Assembly (NCBI RefSeq): GCF_017830045.1
Contig: NZ_JAEDXU010000010.1
Location: 1 to 64,000, forward strand
Reading direction: 5' to 3'
DNA: 64,000 nt
From: Enterococcus larvae
Lineage (GTDB): Bacteria > Bacillota > Bacilli > Lactobacillales > Enterococcaceae
The position numbers and the translations under genes were made by a program. Under the pieces are notes generated by a model, which worked only from the letters and a program-made list of their open reading frames with translations, was not told where the DNA came from and searched no databases. Shown one piece after another: positions 9,202 through 16,531 of the stretch; position 1 is the first letter of the stretch, and the number at the start of each line of letters is the position of its first letter.

Positions 9202-9678
9202 CTAACTAAAAAGTTTCTTCGTGTCTTCCACAGGCGTGGTCGGCACACGGCGAATTTCTAATTCTACGCCTGCATCCTGCAGCTTTCTAAAGGCTGCCAC
9301 ATCCTGATCATCGACTGCTACGGTTGTTGCCACTTGTCTTTTTCCTTCAGCCATATGCATGTTGCCGATGTTGACTTTCTTGATCGGTACACCACCTTCC
9401 ACTAGTGTCAACACATCTTCAGGATTCTCAGCAATGATAAAAATCTTTTGATTCGCTGAAGCTTTATGAATAATATCAATGGTTTTCTGCAATGTGAAAT
9501 AACGTGTTGCAACGCCATTTGGTGCAGCCATATCCATTAGTCCCTGTCTGACCTTATCCCCTGCTACCTTGTCATTTGCTACTAAAATTAAATTAGAGCC
9601 GATTGAACCGTTCCATTGTGTTGCCACTTGTCCATGAATCAAGCGATTATCGATACGTGTCAGTAAAATATTCGGCAT
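9202..9678 (-). CDS. PTS mannose/N-acetylgalactosamine-family IIB component
   Basis: Cytoplasmic IIB phosphocarrier, 158 residues, normal for the family. It passes phosphate from IIA to the sugar. The active-site histidine lies in RIDNRLIHGQV (His about residue 15), which is strictly conserved in this class. AAAGGGGAAAAG precedes the ATG. A 177-bp gap separates it from yajC upstream, larger than other gaps in the PTS block, but no strong promoter or terminator is seen there, so co-transcription is likely. Confidence 0.92.
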   Translation of the reverse strand: MPNILLTRIDNRLIHGQVATQWNGSIGSNLILVANDKVAGDKVRQGLMDMAAPNGVATRYFTLQKTIDIIHKASANQKIFIIAENPEDVLTLVEGGVPIKKVNIGNMHMAEGKRQVATTVAVDDQDVAAFRKLQDAGVELEIRRVPTTPVEDTKKLFS

Positions 9679-9855
9679 GTCTCTTTTCCCCTTTCTTGAA
9701 CTATATGAATACTATTAAGGATTTATCACATGAAAAATGTGTAACAAAAGAGTTAGCAGCAATTGTTATTTCTTTAATAGGATTTATATATTTATTAAAA
9801 AGTTTGTGGCCTAAGTATGGGTCAACTTTCCGGAGCTTAAAATAGTATTCCGGAA

Positions 9856-10143
9856 TCAGTTCGCTGCTTTCGTCACAACCTCCGTAATAGCGAATCTCGA
9901 AACTTCCATCACTGCATTGGATTTCACCTTCACATCAACCGTCTCATCTCCTACTCGAGTCAATGTACCGTAGATCCCATTTAAGAAAACGACCTGTTGA
10001 CCGACAGCCAGCTCTTGGTGGAGCTTTCTGTAATGATCCTTCTGAGCCTTGACGCCCTTATAATTGAGAAGATAATAAACGAGTGCCATCGCGCCAAGAA
10101 AAACAATCATTACAATCGATGATGCCAATATGTTTTGCCACAT
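9856..10143 (-). CDS. yajC: YajC-family membrane protein within the PTS operon
   Basis: Small single-span membrane protein of 95 residues. It has an N-terminal helix (about residues 5-25) followed by the YajC soluble domain, including LAVGQQVVFLNGIYGTLTRVGDETVDVKV. YajC is best known as a SecDF-YajC accessory of protein export. A YajC homologue inside a mannose-family PTS operon also occurs in streptococcal glycosaminoglycan loci, so a paralogue with a role near the transporter is plausible. It begins 2 bp after the IIA stop codon, with AAGGG as ribosome-binding site, so it is almost certainly co-expressed. Confidence 0.85.
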   Translation of the reverse strand: MWQNILASSIVMIVFLGAMALVYYLLNYKGVKAQKDHYRKLHQELAVGQQVVFLNGIYGTLTRVGDETVDVKVKSNAVMEVSRFAITEVVTKAAN

Positions 10144-10145
10144 GA

Positions 10146-10583
10146 TTATATCCCTTCTTCCTCATCTTCTGCTGCTGATACATCGATCAAATCAAGTGTT
10201 GCATGCATCAAGCCATCTTTTCCGATAGCCAAAATTGCGGGGATAAAATCTTCAACAGAATCAAATGCCTGACGAAGACCGCTACCCTCAATCAATATCG
10301 GCAGGTTGGTCCCTGCAATCACTTGTACCTGCTCCTTGCCGGAAGCTGCCAGCATCGCTGTTCGAAATGGTGTCCCTCCAAGAAGATCCGTAAATATCAC
10401 AATGCCCTCAGCCGACGAAAGATTTTCTAACGCCTGTGTCATTTTTCCTTCAAAAGCCTCCAATGCTTCCTCCTCTCGAAAAGGAATTACTTCAAAAAGC
10501 TCTTGAGGTCCAGCAATCATCTCTACAGCACCCATCATTCCCGGGGAAAAACTGCCATGCCCTGTTAAAATACAGCCAATCAT
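10146..10583 (-). CDS. PTS mannose-family IIA component
   Basis: Cytoplasmic IIA domain accepting phosphate from HPr. The protein begins MIGCILTGHGSFSPGM, and the histidine in GHGSF (about residue 9) is the family's phosphorylation site. EGIVIFTDLLGGTPFRTAM is also diagnostic. The frame is open to a GTG at 10601, but AAAGGATGTGAG sits just before the ATG at 10583, giving 145 residues. This is the first protein-coding gene of the PTS transcript, preceded by a leader of over 600 nt made of hairpin repeats. Confidence 0.9.
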   Translation of the reverse strand: MIGCILTGHGSFSPGMMGAVEMIAGPQELFEVIPFREEEALEAFEGKMTQALENLSSAEGIVIFTDLLGGTPFRTAMLAASGKEQVQVIAGTNLPILIEGSGLRQAFDSVEDFIPAILAIGKDGLMHATLDLIDVSAAEDEEEGI

Positions 10584-10610
10584 ATTCTCACATCCTTTCA
10601 CTGGTATTTA

Positions 10611-11155
10611 AGAAAAGCTGAACAGACTTGCTCAACTTCCGAGCAATATAGGAACTTGACTCACTGGTACTCTTTTTACCAGTGCAGGAAAGTTATCTTA
10701 TTGCCGAAGAAGTTAGTCTGTAAAGCTAGACACTCAGAAAAGCTGAATGAGTCGAGAGCTCATGAGCGATATAGGGAACTGGCTCAGTGATGCCCTCTAT
10801 CACTGAAGACAGTTCGTCTTATCGTTGATTGAGCTGACTCATGAAGCTAGACACTAGAAAAGCTGAATGAGCTTGAACAGCTCCCGAACAATAAGAGCAA
10901 AACTGACACATGGTGTTCTTTACCATGAGGCATGTTTTGACTTATTGTTGAGTGGAGCTAGCTCATGAGCGATATAGGGAACTTTTCCTAATCGGCTAAC
11001 TCATCTTAATGAAGTGAATTTCCCTTTGAAAATCCACTCCACTCTTCGTTTCGCATACCATTCTACTAATAGTTCCTACAAAAGTAGAACTGACAATATC
11101 CTTTATCACTGAAGACAGTTCATTTTATTGTCGATTGAGCTTGTCAGATCCCCTA
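10611..11155. repeat. Hairpin repeats in the PTS operon leader
   Basis: Three diverged units start with AGAAAAGCTG at 10611, 10736 and 10856 (about 125, 120 and 113 bp). A partial, more degenerate copy lies around 11083-11155. Each folds into a long imperfect hairpin and resembles the 124-bp units at 7025-7305; unit three is closest. They occupy nearly the whole untranslated leader between the PTS promoter and the IIA start, so they would be transcribed. No open frame of note is seen here. Confidence 0.8.
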
Positions 11156-11174
11156 TTTGATCAACAAACCCCAA

Positions 11175-11224
11175 CTGGTAGTAACCACAATATGAGTATA
11201 AAGCAAAAACGTTTACAAAGTCAA
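11175..11224 (-). promoter_or_regulatory. PTS operon promoter with GntR operator and cre-like site
   Basis: On the minus strand TTGACT (11219-11224) and TATACT (11195-11200) are 18 bp apart. Six bases after the -10 lies GTGGTTACTACCAG (11175-11188), one mismatch from a perfect palindrome and matching the operator in front of gntR in sequence and position. The spacer contains TGTAAACGTTTTTGC (11203-11217), a partial match to CcpA cre sites. Repression by the local GntR protein and catabolite control are inferred. Confidence 0.75.
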
Positions 11225-11314
11225 CCAATAATACTATATTTATAGTGATATTTCCGTAAAACCATCCTTTTATACATAAATAAAGGTATCTTTTTAGATA
11301 CCAGTTAAAAATGC

Positions 11315-11360
11315 AAAAAGCTACGAAAATGTTGAAAAAATCAGCATTTCCGTAGCTTTG
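11315..11360 (-). terminator. Terminator of the second lacD
   Basis: AAGCTACG at 11319-11326 pairs with CGTAGCTT at 11351-11358, and the inner AAATG/CATTT bases extend the stem. On the minus strand a TTTTTGCATTTTT tract follows. It separates lacD copy 2 from the PTS promoter downstream. A very similar stem ends the FocA-type gene at 33615-33652. Confidence 0.75.
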
Positions 11361-11377
11361 AAGTCTTTATTCGAATC

Positions 11378-12361
11378 CTATTCTACCTTATCACGCCAAG
11401 AACTAGCACTTTGTTCCACGATCTCATTCAAGGTTTCGATATTGTCTCTTCCTTTTGTCCTGAACCATTCTTTTCCGGCTTCCTCGCCATTCATCACATA
11501 GGGTTTCACACCATCACGCCAAGTTGCCCGACCGCAAAGAACACCATTAAAGGTTGAACCCGCTTCTTTTGCAAATTTAATCGTTTCTTGGAATAGCTCC
11601 ATCGTTACGCCAGCACTAAGGAAGATAAACGGCAGTGCTGCTGCCTCACTTTGTTCTTTGAAGTAACTCAATGCTTCTTTTCTAGAATAAACAGACTCAC
11701 TGTCAGAGAAGCCTTCTACATAATTCATGTCTACTGGTACTTCCAGTTTCAGAACATCCACATGATATTTCGGTTTCGCAAATTCTCTCGTAGATTCGAT
11801 GACCTTTCTAGGCTTGATTCGAGCAAAATCTGCTGAATGAACATCTTCGATATCTGTATCATAGGTCACGATTTCAAGGAAAAACGGAATGTCTTCTCCT
11901 TCACACTCGCTGCCCAATCGTTCCACAAACACATGCTTCAAATGGTTGATCCGTCTATCGTCGTCCGGGTTATAGTACAGTAAGAATTTGATTGCGTCTG
12001 CGCCTTTTTCTTTTAGCCTCGCTACGGACCAATCTTCAAGGACATCCGGCATTCTTCCCGGAGTGGAAATATCATAACCTGTTTTTTCATAAGCTAGAAG
12101 TAAACCGGCATTCGCTGCACGTTCTTTTGCAGCAGGCAGGCCATACTCCGGATCAAGTAAAATGGCTGAAGCATATTTTGTCAGCTCTTCAGAAGCCGCT
12201 TTTTTGAAATGAATGATTTCTTCTTCTGCATTATTTTCGCCAAAACTGGCCATCATTTTCTTCAAGGAGCCGCGTTGGTCGATTGCAAGCGCCTCAATGA
12301 TTCCATTTTTAGAGGATAGACGTTCCAGCGCAGCTTTTTTTCCTTCACTTATTTTCAACAT
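11378..12361 (-). CDS. lacD: Tagatose 1,6-bisphosphate aldolase (copy 2)
   Basis: Second LacD-type aldolase, 327 residues, sharing most landmark motifs with copy 1 (EALAIDQRGSLKKM, DAIKFLLYYN, DVLKLEVPVDMNYVEG, GVLCGRATW). The start is set at 12361, where AAAGGAGAC precedes ATG and the product begins MLKISEGKKAAL. It has its own promoter and terminator and is thus a separate unit from the PTS genes, although it faces the same way. Either it supplies basal aldolase while copy 1 is induced with the amino-sugar genes, or it serves a different sugar. The sequence does not decide this. Confidence 0.92.
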   Translation of the reverse strand: MLKISEGKKAALERLSSKNGIIEALAIDQRGSLKKMMASFGENNAEEEIIHFKKAASEELTKYASAILLDPEYGLPAAKERAANAGLLLAYEKTGYDISTPGRMPDVLEDWSVARLKEKGADAIKFLLYYNPDDDRRINHLKHVFVERLGSECEGEDIPFFLEIVTYDTDIEDVHSADFARIKPRKVIESTREFAKPKYHVDVLKLEVPVDMNYVEGFSDSESVYSRKEALSYFKEQSEAAALPFIFLSAGVTMELFQETIKFAKEAGSTFNGVLCGRATWRDGVKPYVMNGEEAGKEWFRTKGRDNIETLNEIVEQSASSWRDKVE

Positions 12362-12399
12362 TATTCGATAGTCTCCTTTCAATTCTCTTGCTCGCCTTG

Positions 12400-12428
12400 A
12401 GTATATGCCCGACTTGCCAAAATTACAA
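12400..12428 (-). promoter_or_regulatory. Putative promoter of lacD copy 2
   Basis: TTGTAA (12423-12428) and TATACT (12400-12405) on the minus strand are separated by 17 bp, about 40 bp upstream of the ATG. No GTGGT-ACCAC operator is present here, unlike the two amino-sugar promoters. Confidence 0.6.
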
Positions 12429-12455
12429 AAGAGATGCCTTTTTATTATTTTTCCC

Positions 12456-12486
12456 TTGACCTGTTACGCGTTTCAGAAAGTATAGT
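12456..12486 (+). promoter_or_regulatory. Putative promoter of the small unknown gene
   Basis: TTGACC (12456-12461) and TATAGT (12481-12486), 19 bp apart, lie divergently to the lacD copy 2 promoter and 26 bp before the start codon at 12512. The spacer contains ACGCGT, a small palindrome that could suit a LacI-type protein, but this is weak. Confidence 0.45.
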
Positions 12487-12511
12487 AAAGAAAACAAAGG
12501 AGGAATTCATC

Positions 12512-12796
12512 ATGATTCAGGCTATTGTAGAATACAGTGACACGTTAGGAATGGATTTTTATTTCGTTACTGTCAGTATCAATAACGGTATAATGGAAGT
12601 AGACAGCTTAAACAGCTATTGTAAAGCCTTCAATAAAACGATAGACTTAACTCAGCTTACTCAATTAGCTGTACAAAAAGACGACTGCCCTTCTATCTAT
12701 TTTTCCAGTGAAAACGAGGACTACCGTTTTGTCGATTACGGCAACGGCATCGTCTCTTATATAGAATCCAGATTACCGTCCGTGATCTATTGTTAA
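12512..12796 (+). CDS. Small acidic protein of unknown function
   Basis: A 94-residue protein I do not recognise. It begins MIQAIVEYSDTLGMDFYFV, with AAAGGAGGAATTCATC giving a very strong ribosome-binding site; the upstream in-frame extension lacks one. No signal peptide or membrane helix is visible. The composition is acidic with alternating hydrophobic stretches, suggesting a small alpha/beta fold. It sits between the divergent lacD copy 2 and a LacI-family regulator about 80 bp downstream on the same strand, so it may be co-transcribed with the regulator. Function unknown. Confidence 0.7.
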   Translation: MIQAIVEYSDTLGMDFYFVTVSINNGIMEVDSLNSYCKAFNKTIDLTQLTQLAVQKDDCPSIYFSSENEDYRFVDYGNGIVSYIESRLPSVIYC

Positions 12797-12873
12797 GCTA
12801 TTGTTCTTCGTTGCTGCACTTGAAAGACTTGAACCTGTAGAAGCATTGACCAACTGACAACAAGGAGACTACT

Positions 12874-13815
12874 ATGACGACTATTCGTGATATCGCTCGG
12901 CTGGCTGATTGTTCTGTCACAACGGTTTCCCGTGTACTGAACCGTCATCCCTATGTATCTGAAGTAAAAAGAAAACAGATCCTCGAAATTATCGATGAGC
13001 TGGACTACGTCCCTAGCGCTCAGGCTAGAGACCTGAGCTACGGCCTATCAAAAAACATCGGGGTACTGATTCCATATGCAAATGTCCCTTATTACGATAA
13101 AATCATCAGCGGGGTATTGAACGCAGCCTTTAAAGAAGGCTACAAAATCACTCTACTGCCGACAAATTACGAAGCGGAAAAGGAAAAATACTACTTGAAG
13201 CAGTTAGCCGCCAAAGCCTTTGATGGACTCATCATCACATCAAAGGTTATTTCCTTTGAAACGATCCAACAGCATTTGAAATACGGCCCTATCGTCTGTT
13301 GTGAGGATACTGGGGATTATCCGATTTCCTGTGTCTCTTTTAATAGAGAGGAATCCTATGTGGAGGTTTTTCAGCACTTCAAAGAAAGCGGGCTGCGCCA
13401 CATCGGACTGGCCGTTGGACGACATCAGTCGATCAGTCCCAGTACAGCACTGATGCTGAATGCCCATAAAAAAGTCTTCGGGCACTTTCCTGAAGACTCA
13501 TTGGTCATCCCTGATTGCCGCAATTATGAGGGTGGTGTCAAAGCCGGCAAGCTGTTTGCGCAATTACCGCAGCTAGATGGTATTTTCGCAAACAGCGATG
13601 AAGTGGCTGCTGGTATTCTTCAAACAGTCGACCTTCACTCGATAAAAATCATTGGTGAGGAGAATTTGCTTGCCGGTCATCTGTTACATTTTTCTACAGT
13701 TGATCATCATTTAGATCGTTGCGGCGAAGAAGCTTTTCAACTGCTATTCGAACCAAAGAATACCCGTTTATCAATCCCCTATCGCTTTATTAAACGCGAA
13801 AAAAACAACAGCTGA
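12874..13815 (+). CDS. LacI-family transcriptional regulator
   Basis: Sugar-responsive repressor of 313 residues. The N-terminal helix-turn-helix and hinge are typical (TTIRDIARLADCSVTTVSRVLN, then YVPSAQARDLSYGLSKNIGV). The rest is a periplasmic-binding-protein-like effector domain. ACAAGGAGACTACT precedes the ATG. Its position next to a tagatose aldolase gene suggests control of sugar metabolism, but the target is not proven. No obvious operator palindrome was found in the lacD copy 2 promoter. The stop codon lies inside a bidirectional terminator shared with the convergent DUF4349 gene. Confidence 0.88.
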   Translation: MTTIRDIARLADCSVTTVSRVLNRHPYVSEVKRKQILEIIDELDYVPSAQARDLSYGLSKNIGVLIPYANVPYYDKIISGVLNAAFKEGYKITLLPTNYEAEKEKYYLKQLAAKAFDGLIITSKVISFETIQQHLKYGPIVCCEDTGDYPISCVSFNREESYVEVFQHFKESGLRHIGLAVGRHQSISPSTALMLNAHKKVFGHFPEDSLVIPDCRNYEGGVKAGKLFAQLPQLDGIFANSDEVAAGILQTVDLHSIKIIGEENLLAGHLLHFSTVDHHLDRCGEEAFQLLFEPKNTRLSIPYRFIKREKNNS

Positions 13816-13838
13816 TTTACTCAACTGTTGTTTTTTTC
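13801..13838. terminator. Bidirectional terminator between convergent genes
   Basis: AAAAACAACAG (13801-13811) pairs with CTGTTGTTTTT, with T tracts on both sides. It contains the stop codons of both the LacI gene (plus strand) and the DUF4349 gene (minus strand), leaving only one base between the two coding regions. Confidence 0.85.
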
Positions 13839-14920
13839 TTTTTATTGTTCTTTTTCCCTTTTTTTAGTTTATATCCCAAGAAGGCCAGGACGACCAAACC
13901 TATCAGGAAATAAATACTGTTGCTTGCTGTGAAAACGATCAGGTTTTCAGCTTTTTCTTTCCAAAACAGCTTCTGTTTTTCCAAATTCCCTGAAATTCGC
14001 GTAGTCAAGGAAGGGCTTTCCTGCTTCTTCTCAACCTTGTTGACCTCATCAATAGAAAGCTCCACCGTTACATAGTCAACTTGGTTATCAATGCCCTTAT
14101 TGGAACGGACAAGTGTCTCTCTTTCTGCACGAATCGTGGATAAGCGTTCCTGAATTTTCAGCATATCCTCCAGTTTATCACTTTTTTCCAGCATTCCCAG
14201 TAATGCAGTTTCCTCTGTTTCTAATGCTTCAATACGACTTTCATTATCTGTATATGTTGAAGAGTAGTTCTCTGTCCGGACATTCTCATCGATGGTATCA
14301 CCGATTTCACGAAGCTTCTCCAGCGTTTCCTTACTACCGTTACCTGCTTCCGGAATCCGAATCTTGTAATAAGCAGATTGTAAATCACCGGACCAATTGC
14401 TTCTATTCGAGGTTTCAATATAGCTGCCGCTTTCGTCAATCAATTTTTCCAGCTTATCAATATCTCCAGAAAAATCCGTCGTTTGCTTCGAATACTCATA
14501 AAATCGAGCAGTCTTATCAGAAACCGCAGTTGGTGCATCATCCTTACTCTTCGCCTCGCTGTCTCCAGCTCCGACAGTGCTTGGTTCCGCATCAAAATTT
14601 GATTCTGCTTCCTCATTCACCACCGCTTCACCATTGCTATAATCCGCTTCCTGTGTTGCAGTATCATAGGAATACTTCATTGTTTCCTGTCGAGACCAGT
14701 AGACGCCAGTCCCTACCACCAGCACCAGTGCACCTGTAGCTAGTAAATACCATGTCCGTTTGCGAAACTTTAATTTGATCGGTTTAACAGCTGTTTTGAT
14801 TTTTTCTATAAGCGTCAGCTTCTCGGGCTTCTCAGTTGTTTTCTCAATGATTTGTGTGATTTTCAGTTCCGGAACTTCTATCTCGTCCCATTGTTGTTTC
14901 CATTCTTGATTCAGTTTCAT
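13817..14920 (-). CDS. DUF4349 membrane protein, likely partner of the ECF sigma factor
   Basis: A 367-residue protein with a roughly 58-residue basic cytoplasmic N-terminus, a membrane helix (about residues 58-75), a long acidic linker, and an extracytoplasmic DUF4349 domain (from about 135). That domain has a coiled-coil segment rich in E, K and L. A second membrane helix and a lysine-rich tail follow (KKGKKNNKKKK). The start codon overlaps the sigma-factor stop by four bases (ATGA), so the two are translationally coupled. The arrangement suggests an anti-sigma or stress-sensing role; this is inference from position and topology, as DUF4349 function is not settled. Confidence 0.8.
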   Translation of the reverse strand: MKLNQEWKQQWDEIEVPELKITQIIEKTTEKPEKLTLIEKIKTAVKPIKLKFRKRTWYLLATGALVLVVGTGVYWSRQETMKYSYDTATQEADYSNGEAVVNEEAESNFDAEPSTVGAGDSEAKSKDDAPTAVSDKTARFYEYSKQTTDFSGDIDKLEKLIDESGSYIETSNRSNWSGDLQSAYYKIRIPEAGNGSKETLEKLREIGDTIDENVRTENYSSTYTDNESRIEALETEETALLGMLEKSDKLEDMLKIQERLSTIRAERETLVRSNKGIDNQVDYVTVELSIDEVNKVEKKQESPSLTTRISGNLEKQKLFWKEKAENLIVFTASNSIYFLIGLVVLAFLGYKLKKGKKNNKKKKTTVE

Positions 14921-15429
14921 TGCTCTCCCTCCTCAAGATATCCTTTTAGTTTCGTTCGTGCTTCATGCAGCTTATATTTTATCGTCCCCAAGGGTTCATT
15001 CAGAACTGCACTGATCTCTTTTACTTTTTTCCCATAAAAATAATGAAGAATCGTTACCTCCTGCAAATGCTGAGGCAGCTTTCGTATCCCTTCATAGATA
15101 TCCAAGTGTTCTTCATTCGATAACCCCTTTTCAGGATCACAGATCTGTTCATCCATTTCCTCCATATACGCCGCATTCTTCTTCAAATGATCCAGAGACG
15201 TAAAAATCACGACTCGTACCGCCCATGTCGTAAAATATTCCGGAAATTGGAGTGTATTTATTTTATTCATGATTTTGATCACTGCATCCTGCACAATATC
15301 GAGGGCATCGGATTCATTTTTCACATAGAGAAAGGCCGTCTTGTATAATTGCTGATAATGCTCCTTCAAAAGTACCTCTAAGGCATCACGGCTTCCATCT
15401 ATTGCTTTTTCAACCAGTACGTTCTTCAT
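14917..15429 (-). CDS. ECF-type RNA polymerase sigma factor
   Basis: Sigma-70 family protein of 170 residues. Region 2 is visible as ALEVLLKEHYQQLYKTAFLYV followed by DALDIVQDAVIKIMNKI. Region 4 is visible as LPQHLQEVTILHYFYGKKVKEISAVLNEPLGTIKYKLHEARTKL. AGAAGGTGAAAAA precedes the ATG. Its promoter region contains an ECF-style AAC-N17-CGTC element, consistent with autoregulation. The overlapping downstream membrane protein is the likely regulator. Regulon and inducing stress are unknown. Confidence 0.9.
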   Translation of the reverse strand: MKNVLVEKAIDGSRDALEVLLKEHYQQLYKTAFLYVKNESDALDIVQDAVIKIMNKINTLQFPEYFTTWAVRVVIFTSLDHLKKNAAYMEEMDEQICDPEKGLSNEEHLDIYEGIRKLPQHLQEVTILHYFYGKKVKEISAVLNEPLGTIKYKLHEARTKLKGYLEEGEQ

Positions 15430-15452
15430 TTTTTCACCTTCTTTGCTTGTTA

Positions 15453-15476
15453 GACGATTGAGCGATAGAAAAGGTT
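15453..15476 (-). promoter_or_regulatory. Candidate autoregulatory ECF promoter
   Basis: On the minus strand, a CCAACC element (AAC at 15474-15476) and CGTC (15453-15456) are separated by 17 bp. This resembles the AAC/CGT spacing of ECF promoters, 24 bp before the sigma-factor ATG. Farther upstream TTGTCA and TATAAA could form a weak sigma-A promoter (19-bp spacer). The rest of 15480-15648 holds no gene. Confidence 0.5.
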
Positions 15477-15642
15477 GGAAACTTTTTCTAATTTCTTTAT
15501 TTTATACTTCCTATTGTACTTTTTATGACAAGGTAAGCGATATTTCGTTGTAGCTAAAGGAAATAGGCGCTTGCTCTATTCTTTCACAGAGTCCATCTAC
15601 TTTGATTATACAGGACTTCTTCAAAAGAAATCCTTCTGCAAA

Positions 15643-15679
15643 CAAAAAAACGGCGGCATTCCATTAGAACACCACCGTT
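15643..15679 (-). terminator. Terminator of yebC
   Basis: AACGGCGG (15649-15656) pairs with CCACCGTT (15672-15679) with one mismatch, followed on the minus strand by a T tract. It lies about 90 bp past the yebC stop. Confidence 0.7.
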
Positions 15680-15765
15680 TTTCATGATATGTCATTTTAT
15701 TCATCAGTTGTTACTGCCAGACATGCTCTTTTTCTATTCCATAGACTGATCAATCTGCAACAGAC

Positions 15766-16491
15766 TTAGAGCTCCGCTGAAGTGAATACCTCAGAAACAT
15801 CATCATCATCTTCCAGCTTATCAATTAAATTTTGCAGTTTTTCATTTTGTTCCTCTGTGAGTGTCACAAGCGTCTGAGGAATCATCGTCAGCTCTGCTTG
15901 AGCAAATGTATACCCTTGCTCCTGCAGTTGATCCCTAACGTCCGCAAAATCCTCAGGAGCCGCATAAACCTCAAATACCTCTTCCGATGTTTCCAAATCC
16001 TCCGCACCGGCTTCAAGTACTTGCTCTAGCAGCGTATCCTCATCCACGTCAAGTCCGGCACGTTCGATGACCAGATATCCCTTGCGATCAAACATATAGC
16101 TGACCGAACCGCTTTCTCCTAATGACCCACCATTTCTATTAAAGGCCGTACGGACATTTGTCCCTGTTCGATTCCTATTATCCGTCAATGCATAAACAAG
16201 TACCGCTGAACCACCCGGGCCGTAGCCTTCATAGGTGATTTCATCATAGTGCTCGTTATCCCCTGAACTGCCGGCTTTTTTTATGGCACGATCGATATTG
16301 TCATTCGGCATGTTCGCTGATTTTGCCTTATCAATAACCAAACGCAGGGAGGGGTTCATCGCGGGATCAATTCCACCGCTTTTTGCTGCCATGTAGATCT
16401 CTCTGGAAAGCTTCTGAAATATCTTTCCCCTTTTTGCATCCTGCGCATTTTTTCTACCTTGAATATTCTTCCACTTACTATGCCCTGCCAT
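15766..16491 (-). CDS. yebC: YebC/PmpR-family regulatory protein
   Basis: Conserved 241-residue YebC/TACO1 family protein. The N-terminus [24 protein letters not shown] is nearly invariant, and the acidic C-terminus ([12 protein letters not shown]) is typical. Family members bind DNA or ribosomes; recent work on some members links them to relief of ribosome stalling, and others are described as transcription regulators. GGAGGAGGAAATAGA is an ideal ribosome-binding site. It is flanked by terminators and appears monocistronic. Confidence 0.95.
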   Translation of the reverse strand: MAGHSKWKNIQGRKNAQDAKRGKIFQKLSREIYMAAKSGGIDPAMNPSLRLVIDKAKSANMPNDNIDRAIKKAGSSGDNEHYDEITYEGYGPGGSAVLVYALTDNRNRTGTNVRTAFNRNGGSLGESGSVSYMFDRKGYLVIERAGLDVDEDTLLEQVLEAGAEDLETSEEVFEVYAAPEDFADVRDQLQEQGYTFAQAELTMIPQTLVTLTEEQNEKLQNLIDKLEDDDDVSEVFTSAEL

Positions 16492-16531
16492 TCTATTTCC
16501 TCCTCCACATTTTCTTCTATGTTATATAAAT

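Noticed and set aside
12462-12475. cre-like sequence upstream of the small unknown gene
   Set aside because: The central CG is displaced relative to the CcpA consensus, so the match fails at the key bases.
14113-14739. 208-codon plus-strand frame opposite the DUF4349 gene
   Set aside because: Antisense shadow of the DUF4349 coding region, with low-complexity His/Ser/Tyr-rich translation and no start site.
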